The notes under the pieces: model-generated
The model's input: the letters and a program-made list of their open reading frames with translations, nothing else
The model's database searches: none
What the model was told of the DNA's origin: nothing
Translations under genes and position numbers: made by a program
In this document: piece after piece, positions 36,562 to 44,129 of the stretch
Layout of the letters: the number at the start of each line of letters is the position of its first letter
Numbering within the stretch: position 1 is the first letter of the stretch
From: Clostridium_AM sp963780135
Lineage (GTDB): Bacteria > Bacillota > Clostridia > Clostridiales > Clostridiaceae
Direction of reading: 5' to 3'
Assembly (NCBI GenBank): GCA_963780135.1
Contig: CAWAAR010000003.1
Span: 2,542,001 to 2,606,000, forward strand
DNA length: 64,000 nt

Positions 36562-38544
36562 TTAGATCTTAAATCCAAGCATATTCCAATAATTTAAAAA
36601 CCATACAAATAAGACTGAAAGTACTGTAAGTAGTGTGTAGTAAGTTCTTTTTAGCAATGTCCAATATTTTTTTTGCCATATGAGAAAAGTAAACACTACA
36701 TTGCCAATTGTTAAAATGCTTGCAGCAATTAAACCTGAAAGTAAAACATAAAATATAGGTGGTAATCCAAACCCCATATCAAAGCCTACATATATTAAAA
36801 CACCAAAAATGCCTATAGTGCATACCATATTTAAAAAGCATACTATTTCTACAGAGAGTTTTGCCAAAGCTGATAACTTGGTGGAATTAGAAGGTTTTCT
36901 TTTTATAGTTCTTATAATAAAGTTACTAAAACAAATTAAGAATGTTAATGTGAATATGAATAAACTTAGCCCTAATAAGCACAAATTTAAGCTTTGATTT
37001 TCATACCATTTAATTTTTTCAAAAGACTCCTCTGGCTCACTGCCACTAAACAGATGAGTTATATGTCCATTTTGATCTTTTCTAAATGAAACATATCCAA
37101 AGTTATCTTCCCTTTGAAAAAGCAACGGTTTAATTTCAACAAGTTTTGTGGAAAAAGGTTCTTTTTCAATTGAAATTCCTTTCATTGTAAGAGTACCATC
37201 TTTATTATCAGTAATTTTGAATTCGTAATCATCACCAAACAAAGCAAAACATTTTGTAATCCAACTTTTTGAGGTATCATGATACTGTCTATATGTTCCA
37301 ACATAGTCAGAAGCTTTTCCTTTAAAGTCAGCAGATAGATTTGCTAATTTATCCTGTTTTAAAGGATAATAATGCTTTAAAAAATCATCCTCTAGTTGAA
37401 ATGTAATTGGATTTAAACTATTAGTAGCAACATAAAAACCTAAATTATGTTCAGGCATTAAAAATAATGAAGTTATAAAGCCGTTAACAGCGCCCTCATG
37501 TTTAATAATCTTTTGGTTATTCTTGTAGTTTTGAATAAAACCGTATCCCATTCCAGGTAAATCCGTACTATTTGTAAAATGCTGCTTTTGCATTAGTTTT
37601 GAAGTGTTTTCATTTAATATTTGATTGTCGTAAAATTTACCATTTTGTAAATTTTCAATCATAAAGTTAGCCATATCTACTACAGTTGAATTGATACTTC
37701 CGCAACCTAATGGTGGCTCATATCTATTATCATGTATAGCTCTTAAGGACCCATTTCCCAAGGTATATCCTGTAGCCATATTTTCTGCTTTTGATGATAC
37801 GTTACTATTTTTCATGTGCAGTGGATCAAAAATATTCTTTTGCATATAGTTTTCATAAGACATTCCTGAAATCTTCTCTATAAGATATCCAAGTAAATTA
37901 TATCCGCTGTTTGAGTAACTTGTAACTGTTCCAGGTTCATTTATTACAACAGGCACATGACTTTTCATGTAATCTTCATAAGAAACTTGTTTAAGTTTGT
38001 TATGAGAAGCTCCTCCTATTTCTGATCCACTATCTAATCCACTGCTGTGTGTCATAATATTTCCAAAGGTAACAGATTTAGAAAATTTATTATTAACCTT
38101 AAAACTTTTTAAATAATTGTTTACATTGTCATCTAAATTTAGTAATCCTTTTTCATATAATTGCATAATAGCTGTTGCCGTGAATAGCTTACCAACTGAA
38201 CCATTTCTAAAAACTGTTTTGTCTGGGTCAACTGGTATCTTTTTCTGGACATTAGCATATCCATAACCTTTTTTAAAAATTACCTTTCCGTCCCTTACTA
38301 TAACAATTGCTGCTCCTGGCACATTGTTTTTTTTCATACTTTCAGTAAAAAATTTATCTGTAAATGTTTCTATTTCTTTTACATCTTTGGGACCTTGAAG
38401 CTGGTCTATTGATTCTGTATCTGCAGCATTATTTAAAGCACCTTCTCCATAAACAGTGCTATTAAAACTTAATATAAAAGAGAGCATGACAAGTAAACTC
38501 ATAAAATATGCTGAACTCTTTCTTTTTGATTTTTTGATTTTCAT
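36562..38544 (-). CDS. Serine hydrolase, beta-lactamase class C-like, membrane anchored
   Basis: A 660-residue protein. Signal peptide/anchor: residues 12-33. Catalytic beta-lactamase/PBP4*-like fold with Ser116-x-x-Lys119 (NGSVGKLF), Tyr210-Ser-Asn (SYSNSGYN) and a His-Glu-Gly motif (KHEGAVNG). A lipocalin-like linker (about 410-500) follows, then four C-terminal TM helices. Members of this group act as D,D-peptidases, esterases or D-amino-acid peptidases. A role in cell-wall stress is suggested by the VanRS-like system next to it. AGAGGTGG precedes the start. Confidence 0.85.
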   Translation of the reverse strand: MKIKKSKRKSSAYFMSLLVMLSFILSFNSTVYGEGALNNAADTESIDQLQGPKDVKEIETFTDKFFTESMKKNNVPGAAIVIVRDGKVIFKKGYGYANVQKKIPVDPDKTVFRNGSVGKLFTATAIMQLYEKGLLNLDDNVNNYLKSFKVNNKFSKSVTFGNIMTHSSGLDSGSEIGGASHNKLKQVSYEDYMKSHVPVVINEPGTVTSYSNSGYNLLGYLIEKISGMSYENYMQKNIFDPLHMKNSNVSSKAENMATGYTLGNGSLRAIHDNRYEPPLGCGSINSTVVDMANFMIENLQNGKFYDNQILNENTSKLMQKQHFTNSTDLPGMGYGFIQNYKNNQKIIKHEGAVNGFITSLFLMPEHNLGFYVATNSLNPITFQLEDDFLKHYYPLKQDKLANLSADFKGKASDYVGTYRQYHDTSKSWITKCFALFGDDYEFKITDNKDGTLTMKGISIEKEPFSTKLVEIKPLLFQREDNFGYVSFRKDQNGHITHLFSGSEPEESFEKIKWYENQSLNLCLLGLSLFIFTLTFLICFSNFIIRTIKRKPSNSTKLSALAKLSVEIVCFLNMVCTIGIFGVLIYVGFDMGFGLPPIFYVLLSGLIAASILTIGNVVFTFLIWQKKYWTLLKRTYYTLLTVLSVLFVWFLNYWNMLGFKI

Positions 38545-38894
38545 AGTTAATCCACCTCTTCCTAAATATTTTTTGAAATCATTTGTTATATTTAAATTTA
38601 CGCTAATTATCTAAAGATAAATTAACTAATTTCTTACGATTTTCTAACGGAAATTTAAAAAATTATTAATATATGATTAACTTCAGACTTTTGATTTGAT
38701 GATTACGTGATTTGAACAGTGTTATAAGCAAATTTTAGATGAACTTAAGAATCATTTGATATATGGTTATAACGATAAATTATATAACCAGGTATTGAAG
38801 ATAATGTAACTTTCCATTGAAAAATATTTAATAGATATATAGTGTATTAAAATAATAAATAAATTATTGATTTAGTATCTACATGGTGATAAGA
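38545..38894. other. Divergent gap with a degenerate R2 copy
   Basis: Spacer between the hydrolase gene and nrtR. At about 38695-38765 (read on the minus strand) ATCAAATGATTCTTAAGTTCA and TTTGCTTATAA match the first half of R2 with many changes. The rest is AT-rich; no small gene with a ribosome binding site was seen. Confidence 0.45.
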
Positions 38895-38918
38895 TAATAG
38901 TATTAAAATGATAATAAG
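38895..38918. promoter_or_regulatory. NrtR-type operator upstream of nrtR
   Basis: TAGTATTAAAATGATAATA is a near-perfect inverted repeat matching the two sites upstream of pncB. It lies about 25 bases before the nrtR start, suited to autoregulation. A looser TAGTATC...GATAAG pair lies just upstream at 38873-38893. Confidence 0.6.
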
Positions 38919-38941
38919 TTCGATGAAAGGAAGGAATATTT

Positions 38942-39868
38942 ATGAGAGATATGCTAATTAGAAATAAAGATGGATTAACGGAAAAAGAGTTTTTAGAAAA
39001 ATATAAACCAGGAAATTATGAAAGACCATCTAATACTGTAGATATGCTGCTTTTCACTATAGATGATAAAGAAGTTGAGGATGTAAGAAAACTACCCGAA
39101 AAGGAATTAAAAATTCTTTTGATAAAAAGAGGAGATCATCCTTATATGGAATGTTTTGCAATTCCAGGTGGTTTTGTAAATATAGATGAAGCTTTAGATG
39201 AAGCAGTTTATAGAGAGTTAAAGGAAGAAACAAATGTAGAAAATGTTTATTTTGAACAGCTTTATACTTGGGGAGATAATGTAAAAAGAGATCCTAGAAT
39301 GAGAGTTATATCTATATCATATATGGCTTTAGTAGATAAAAATAATATAAAACCACAAGCAGGAGATGATGCTTGTGATGTAAAATGGTTTTCTGTAAAA
39401 AAAGAATTTATATCCTCAAATGAAGAAAATGGTGAAAGAAAAGATATATATAATTTAATACTAGCATCTGATGATGGAGAAAATAAAATAGCATATAAAG
39501 TTAGTGAAAAATATATTAAAAATGGCATTATAACAAATAAAGAACCACAATATGAGCCTCTAAGTTGGACCAAGGAAGAATTAGGTTTTGATCATATACA
39601 AATTATAGATACCGCACTAGAAAGACTTAAAAACAAAATAGAATATACGCCTATAGCCTTTACACTTTTACCTAAACATTTTACTTTAACAGAACTTCAA
39701 AGGGTTTATGAAGTTATTCTTAATAAGCCTTTACTTAAAGCAAATTTTAGAAGGAAAATTTCACCAATGGTAAAAGAAACAGATTACATAAAGGGAAATT
39801 CTGGACATAGACCTGCAAAATACTATGTGTTCAATGAATCTTGGGAACACACTTTTTTAAAGGAATAA
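38942..39868 (+). CDS. nrtR: NrtR-like regulator: Nudix domain with winged helix
   Basis: A 308-residue protein. The N-terminal Nudix domain has a near-canonical box (GG at about 75, then RELKEETNV) in which the usual last Gly is Asn. The C-terminal part (FTLTELQRVYEVILNKPLLKANFRRKISPMV) is the winged helix of NrtR, the repressor of NAD biosynthesis that senses ADP-ribose. The two NAD salvage genes downstream and the shared operator sequence support this. AAGGAAGG precedes the start. A truncated R1 repeat follows its stop codon. Confidence 0.8.
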   Translation: MRDMLIRNKDGLTEKEFLEKYKPGNYERPSNTVDMLLFTIDDKEVEDVRKLPEKELKILLIKRGDHPYMECFAIPGGFVNIDEALDEAVYRELKEETNVENVYFEQLYTWGDNVKRDPRMRVISISYMALVDKNNIKPQAGDDACDVKWFSVKKEFISSNEENGERKDIYNLILASDDGENKIAYKVSEKYIKNGIITNKEPQYEPLSWTKEELGFDHIQIIDTALERLKNKIEYTPIAFTLLPKHFTLTELQRVYEVILNKPLLKANFRRKISPMVKETDYIKGNSGHRPAKYYVFNESWEHTFLKE

Positions 39869-39870
39869 GT

Positions 39871-39930
39871 TTATTTCACAGTATAAAAAAATGCGAAGCA
39901 TTTTGCTTATTATGTTATGATAAATTATTA
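39871..39930 (-). repeat. R1 repeat, truncated copy d
   Basis: TTTCACAGTATAAAAAAATG and GCGAAGCATTTTGCTTAT match the reversed R1 element (compare 52631-52670). It starts two bases after the nrtR stop codon and lacks the far end. It lies in the nrtR-pncA gap. Confidence 0.6.
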
Positions 39931-39957
39931 AATTATAAAAAGAAAGGAAATGATGTC

Positions 39958-40605
39958 ATGTTATCAGGAAATAGAATATTTGACATGGAGAAAGAGATAA
40001 AAGGGAATATAGTAGATTTAAAGGAGTTTCCTAAAGAAAAAACAGCAGTAGTTATAGTAGACATGGTGAATGGTTTTGTGTATGAAGGAGCTTTGGCTTC
40101 TCCAAGGATTATTGAAACTATAAATAATATAGTAGAACTGGATAAGAGAACGGCAGGGTACAAGAAAATATTTTTTGCAGACAATCATAGTGAAAATTCA
40201 GTAGAATACAATAGTTTTGCTAAACACTGTCTAGAAGGAACTTCAGAAGCAGAATTAATACCAGAATTAAAAGAAAGAGCTAAGCTTCATGATAATAATA
40301 TGATAATACCTAAAAATAGCACTAATGGTTTTCATGCACCTCTATTCAAAACATGGCTTAAGGAAAATGAGGAACAAATAGAAAACTATATAGTTTTAGG
40401 CTGTGAAGTAGATATTTGTGTGAGTCATTTTGCCACTACATTAAAAACCTATTTTAATGAAAAGAACCTTAATAGAAGAATAATTGTACCTATAAATTCA
40501 GTGGAAACTTATGATTTTGGTTGCCATGAAGGAGATTTTATGAAGGTAATCGCTTTATATGAAATGAAGTCTAATGGAATTGAAGTAGTGGATAAAATTC
40601 AATAA
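39958..40605 (+). CDS. Nicotinamidase-like cysteine hydrolase
   Basis: A 215-residue isochorismatase-fold amidohydrolase, probably nicotinamidase (nicotinamide to nicotinate). The catalytic Asp is in AVVIVDMVNGF and the nucleophile Cys in GCEVDICVSHFA. The start at 39958 is set by AAAGGAAATG just upstream; a longer in-frame reading from 39841 overlaps nrtR and has no site. Placement between nrtR and the nicotinate phosphoribosyltransferase makes NAD salvage the likely role; other isochorismatase-family reactions cannot be excluded. Confidence 0.8.
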   Translation: MLSGNRIFDMEKEIKGNIVDLKEFPKEKTAVVIVDMVNGFVYEGALASPRIIETINNIVELDKRTAGYKKIFFADNHSENSVEYNSFAKHCLEGTSEAELIPELKERAKLHDNNMIIPKNSTNGFHAPLFKTWLKENEEQIENYIVLGCEVDICVSHFATTLKTYFNEKNLNRRIIVPINSVETYDFGCHEGDFMKVIALYEMKSNGIEVVDKIQ

Positions 40606-40622
40606 CTATATAGAAAATTGTA

Positions 40623-40651
40623 TTGACAAATTAAAGCATTTACAATAAAAT
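40623..40651 (+). promoter_or_regulatory. Promoter of pncB
   Basis: TTGACA (40623-40628) and TAAAAT (40646-40651) are 17 bases apart. The first NrtR-type site starts at the -10 element. Confidence 0.6.
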
Positions 40652-40674
40652 AATAGTATCGAAATGATACTAAG
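40651..40674. promoter_or_regulatory. NrtR-type operator 1 upstream of pncB
   Basis: TAGTATCGAAATGATACTA is a perfect inverted repeat (7-base arms, 5-base centre) at the transcription start region of the pncB promoter. Confidence 0.65.
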
Positions 40675-40708
40675 TAAAAATATAAAAACTTTTATTTTTT
40701 TAATCAAA

Positions 40709-40731
40709 CATAGTATCGTTTTGATAATAAG
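40709..40731. promoter_or_regulatory. NrtR-type operator 2 upstream of pncB
   Basis: TAGTATCGTTTTGATAATA repeats the pattern of the site at 40651 with one mismatch in the right arm. The sites are 60 bases (about six helical turns) apart. Confidence 0.6.
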
Positions 40732-40871
40732 ATTAAAGTGGTGAGGATCATAATGAAGTATTAGTCAAAAAACACAGTAAACAAATTAATGAAAGATTAT
40801 AGAATAAAGAATATTGAAGGATTTGATAAAGATTTAAATTGAAAAATATATGTAAATGGAGGAATGTGAAA

Positions 40872-42350
40872 ATGGAAAATAATATTAATTTAAAAGAAGA
40901 AAGAAATTTATCAATGTTAATGGATTTTTATGAACTGACAATGTCAAATGGATACTTTCTAGGAGGACTTAAGGATACGGTGGTATATTTTGATATGTTT
41001 TATAGAAAGAATCCAGATGGAGCTGGATTTTCAATAACAGCAGGATTACAGCAGTTAGTAGAATTTATAAAGGGATTAAAGTTTAAAGAAGATGATATTG
41101 AATATTTAAGAAGTAAAGATATATTTTCAGAAGAATTTCTTAAGTATTTGCTGAAATTTAAATTTACTGGAGATATATATGCAATGCCTGAAGGAACACC
41201 AGTGTTTCCTGGTGAACCGATTGTAACAATTAAAGCAAAAGTAATTGATGCACAACTTATTGAAACAATGTTGCTTTTAACAATAAATCATCAAAGTTTA
41301 ATAGCTACTAAAGCTAATAGAATTGCTAGAGCTGCAAAAGGAAGGACCGTACTGGAGTTTGGTGCAAGACGTTCTCAAGGATACGATGGTGCAGTATATG
41401 GTGCAAGAGCAGCTTACATTGGAGGGGTTCATGGTACAGCTACAGCTATTGCAGATAAAATGTTTAAAGTTCCAGCTTCAGGTACTATGGCTCATTCTTG
41501 GGTTCAGTTATTTGAAAATGAATACAAATCATTTAAAACTTATGCTGAAACTTATCCAGATGCATGTATATTGCTTATAGATACTTATAATGTAATAGCT
41601 AGTGGAGTTCCTAATGCTATAAGGACAGCTAAAGAAATTTTAGAGCCAGCAGGATATAGATTAAAAGGAGTTAGAATTGACAGTGGGGATCTTACTTATC
41701 TTTCTAAAAAAGTAAGAACAATGTTAGATGAAGCAGGACTTGAAGATTGTAAAATAATAGTTTCAAATAGTTTAGATGAATATATTATTACAGATTTATT
41801 AGATCAAAAAGCCCAAATAGACGCATTTGGAGTAGGAGAAAGAATGGTAACTGCTAAATCTGATCCAGTATTTGGAGGAGTTTATAAATTAGCAGCTGTA
41901 GAAGAAAATGGAAAAATTATTCCAAGAATAAAGCTTAGTGAAAATGAAGAAAAAGTTACTAATCCAGGATATAAAATAGTATGGAGATTATTTGATAGAG
42001 AAACTGGAAAGGCTATTGCAGATGTAATAACTTTAGCGGATGAAGTAATATATGATACAAATACTTATACAATATTTGATTCAGTTCATATTTGGAAGAA
42101 GAAAAATATAAGTAATTTCTATGCTAAAAAATTACAAGTTCCTGTATTTTTAAATGGAGAATGTGTGTATGAACTGCCTTCTTTAGAAGAAATAAGAACT
42201 TATTGCAAAGAGCAAGTGGATACTTTATGGGAAGAAGTAAAAAGATTTGTAAATCCTCATAAATATTATGTGGACTTGTCAAAAAAATTATGGTTTATAA
42301 AACAAGAGCTCATAGCAAAGTATAGGCGTGAAGAATCAAGTGAATTTTAG
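40872..42350 (+). CDS. pncB: Nicotinate phosphoribosyltransferase
   Basis: A 492-residue enzyme that makes nicotinate mononucleotide from nicotinate and PRPP, the entry step of the Preiss-Handler salvage path. Family motifs: LEFGARRSQGYDGAVYGARA, GGVHGTATAIADK, the His in SGTMAHSWVQ, and RIDSGDLTYLSKKVR. The start at 40872 follows GGAGGAATGTGAAA; a longer reading from 40839 has no site. Its promoter carries two operators also found before nrtR. The last codons and stop (EESSEF, TAG) match the 3' end of the R2 repeat. Confidence 0.92.
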   Translation: MENNINLKEERNLSMLMDFYELTMSNGYFLGGLKDTVVYFDMFYRKNPDGAGFSITAGLQQLVEFIKGLKFKEDDIEYLRSKDIFSEEFLKYLLKFKFTGDIYAMPEGTPVFPGEPIVTIKAKVIDAQLIETMLLLTINHQSLIATKANRIARAAKGRTVLEFGARRSQGYDGAVYGARAAYIGGVHGTATAIADKMFKVPASGTMAHSWVQLFENEYKSFKTYAETYPDACILLIDTYNVIASGVPNAIRTAKEILEPAGYRLKGVRIDSGDLTYLSKKVRTMLDEAGLEDCKIIVSNSLDEYIITDLLDQKAQIDAFGVGERMVTAKSDPVFGGVYKLAAVEENGKIIPRIKLSENEEKVTNPGYKIVWRLFDRETGKAIADVITLADEVIYDTNTYTIFDSVHIWKKKNISNFYAKKLQVPVFLNGECVYELPSLEEIRTYCKEQVDTLWEEVKRFVNPHKYYVDLSKKLWFIKQELIAKYRREESSEF

Positions 42351-42371
42351 CAATGGTAGCGATGGGATAAA
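42328..42371 (+). repeat. R2 repeat, 3'-end fragment forming the end of pncB
   Basis: GAAGAATCAAGTGAATT, then TTAGCAATGGTAGCGAT and GGGATAAA match the last 40 bases of full R2. The pncB stop codon (42348-42350) is the TAG within it. Confidence 0.75.
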
Positions 42372-42388
42372 AAATTTATTTTACAGTA

Positions 42389-42452
42389 TGTAAGGTTAAC
42401 TTGACATAGAAGTGAAATCATGGTAGATTTATAGTGTAAGGTTAACATTACA
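42389..42452. promoter_or_regulatory. Paired operators upstream of the XRE regulator gene
   Basis: Two near-palindromes of one type occur: TGTAAGGTTAACTTGACA (42389-42406) and TGTAAGGTTAACATTACA (42435-42452). The first overlaps a TTGACA -35; the second lies between the promoter and the ribosome binding site. The arrangement suggests autoregulation by the 78-residue XRE protein. Confidence 0.6.
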
Positions 42453-42470
42453 TTATAGGAGCGATAATCA

Positions 42471-42707
42471 ATGAAAAATAGATTAAAAGAATTTCGTGAA
42501 TCTGTGGGACTAACACAAGAACAATTAGGAGAACTTGTAGGAGTATCAAGGCAAGCTATTAATTCTATTGAAACAGAAAAGTTTGAGCCATCTATATGGT
42601 TAGCTTATGATATTTCGAAAATATTTCACAGTTCTATAGAAGAAGTTTTTCTCTTTGAAGAAAGTGAAAGAAAATCCAGAGCACAGCAAAGTAGAGGTGA
42701 AGATTAA
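42471..42707 (+). CDS. XRE-family small transcriptional regulator
   Basis: A 78-residue helix-turn-helix protein of the YozG/Cro class: residues 1-62 form the HTH (LTQEQLGELVGVSRQAINSIE). The remaining residues are charged. It is preceded by AGGAG and two matching palindromic sites. It directly abuts the peptide deformylase gene (TAA-ATG), so the two are co-expressed. Confidence 0.9.
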   Translation: MKNRLKEFRESVGLTQEQLGELVGVSRQAINSIETEKFEPSIWLAYDISKIFHSSIEEVFLFEESERKSRAQQSRGED

Positions 42708-43160
42708 ATGGCATTAAGACAAATTAGACTTTCTGATGATGAAATATTAAGAAAAAAGTGCAGAAAAGTTGAAGTGGTGGATGACAGAATAAGACAAATT
42801 CTAAATGATATGGCTGATACTCTTTACAATTCAGAAAATGGTGCAGCGCTAGCAGCGCCACAAGTAGGTATATTAAAGAGATTGGTTGTAATAGATATGG
42901 GACAGGGACTTATAAAATTAGTTAATCCAAGGATAATTAAACAGGAGGGAAATCAAGAAGTTATAGAAGGCTGCTTAAGTATCCCAAATACATGGGGGAA
43001 GCTAGAAAGACCTGCAAAGGTAACAGTAGAAGCCTTAAATGAAAATGGTGAAGGAATCACACTTACAGGTACAGGAGATTTAGCAAAATGTTTCTGTCAT
43101 GAAATAGACCATTTAGATGGTATCCTTTTTACTGATTTGGTTACTGAATATATAGAATAA
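42708..43160 (+). CDS. def: Peptide deformylase
   Basis: A 150-residue metalloenzyme that removes the formyl group from nascent proteins. Motif 1 NGAALAAPQVG (usually G-x-G-LAAPQVG), motif 2 EGCLSIP with the Cys metal ligand, and motif 3 CHEIDHLDG with the two His ligands and catalytic Glu. It starts directly after the stop of the XRE gene, with AGAGGTG inside that gene as its ribosome binding site. Coupling a deformylase to a small regulator instead of fmt suggests an accessory or regulated copy (inference). Confidence 0.92.
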   Translation: MALRQIRLSDDEILRKKCRKVEVVDDRIRQILNDMADTLYNSENGAALAAPQVGILKRLVVIDMGQGLIKLVNPRIIKQEGNQEVIEGCLSIPNTWGKLERPAKVTVEALNENGEGITLTGTGDLAKCFCHEIDHLDGILFTDLVTEYIE

Positions 43161-43184
43161 TGTTATTTTTTATAGGAGATAAGT

Positions 43185-43886
43185 ATGATGAATAGAAATT
43201 TAATTGGAATTTTAGCGGGAATGGGACCTAGGTCAACAGCACCATTTGTTGATTTGGTTGTTGATGAATGCCAATCTCAATATGGAGCAAAGTACGATGA
43301 GGAATTTCCTCAAATGATGATATATTCATTACCTACACCATTTTATATTGATAAATCAATAGATCATGAACTTATGAAAAAGACTATAATTGAAGGATTA
43401 CATAAACTTGAATCTACTGGTGTAAGTTTTATTGCAATGCCATGTAATTCAGCACATATATATTTTAAAGAATTGGAAGAATCAATTAATGTTCCTTTGT
43501 TAAATATTGTAGCAGAAATTGTTAAAGAGTTACCTATAGTTTCACAAAAGGTAACATTATTTTCAACAAGTTCTACATTTGAATCTGGTATTTATCAAAA
43601 GGGTATAATTGATGGTGGTCATGAATTTATTTTTAAAGATGAATGGCAAGTAAAGTTAAATAATCTTATCCAAAAAATAAAAATAAATAAAGATAATAAA
43701 GAAAATATTGATATTTGGAATGGAATTATTGAAGAGGTAAAGAAAGAATCTATAGAAAGCATTGTGATAGCTTGTACTGATCTAAATGTAGTATTAGAGA
43801 AAGCCCATCCTTCAATTAATATAATTGATTCATCAAAATGTTTAGCTAAATCAGTTATAAACAGGTATTTAAAATTAGTTAAATAG
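43185..43886 (+). CDS. Aspartate/glutamate racemase family protein
   Basis: A 233-residue cofactor-independent racemase. The GILAGMGPRSTAPF opening is typical. The two catalytic cysteines are Cys87 in MPCNSAH and one in VIACTDLN (about 197). It may interconvert L- and D-aspartate or another amino acid; the substrate is not evident. It follows def by 24 bases with AGGAGAT, so it may belong to the same transcript. Terminator at 43911-43955. Confidence 0.87.
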   Translation: MMNRNLIGILAGMGPRSTAPFVDLVVDECQSQYGAKYDEEFPQMMIYSLPTPFYIDKSIDHELMKKTIIEGLHKLESTGVSFIAMPCNSAHIYFKELEESINVPLLNIVAEIVKELPIVSQKVTLFSTSSTFESGIYQKGIIDGGHEFIFKDEWQVKLNNLIQKIKINKDNKENIDIWNGIIEEVKKESIESIVIACTDLNVVLEKAHPSINIIDSSKCLAKSVINRYLKLVK

Positions 43887-43910
43887 ATTTAATTTCATCC
43901 AAACTATGTC

Positions 43911-43955
43911 AAAAGAACCTGTTGATATAACAACTATCAACAAGTTCTTTTTTCT
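43911..43955 (+). terminator. Terminator after the XRE-def-racemase unit
   Basis: Long stem AAAAGAACCTGTTGATA (43911-43927) with TATCAACAAGTTCTTTT (43935-43951), one mismatch, followed by T-rich sequence. Confidence 0.88.
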
Positions 43956-44078
43956 TATACTGTAGCAACAAGGATTGTTTATTTCACTAGGAATTTATGT
44001 GAATTCAAAAATACTCTACAAAAATTAGAAATACAGTGGATAATATATAATGCTTAAAAAGAAAAGGGGTGAGTTTTA

Positions 44079-44129
44079 GTGGGTGTGAGTACTTGTAATA
44101 CACACTCTCTCACTAAATATAATTTATGA
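44079..44129 (+). CDS. Possible 16-codon leader ORF coupled to the SGNH hydrolase gene
   Basis: A GTG start at 44079 follows AGGGGTGAG with about 6-8 bases spacing. It reads MGVSTCNTHSLTKYNL and stops at TGA 44127-44129, overlapping the ATG (44126) of the next gene as ATGA. The hydrolase start itself has no ribosome binding site in front (AAATATAATTT). Translation coupling through this mini-ORF is a reasonable inference. The same stretch can form a hairpin (GTGTG with CACAC), which could also mask the start. Confidence 0.45.
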   Translation: MGVSTCNTHSLTKYNL

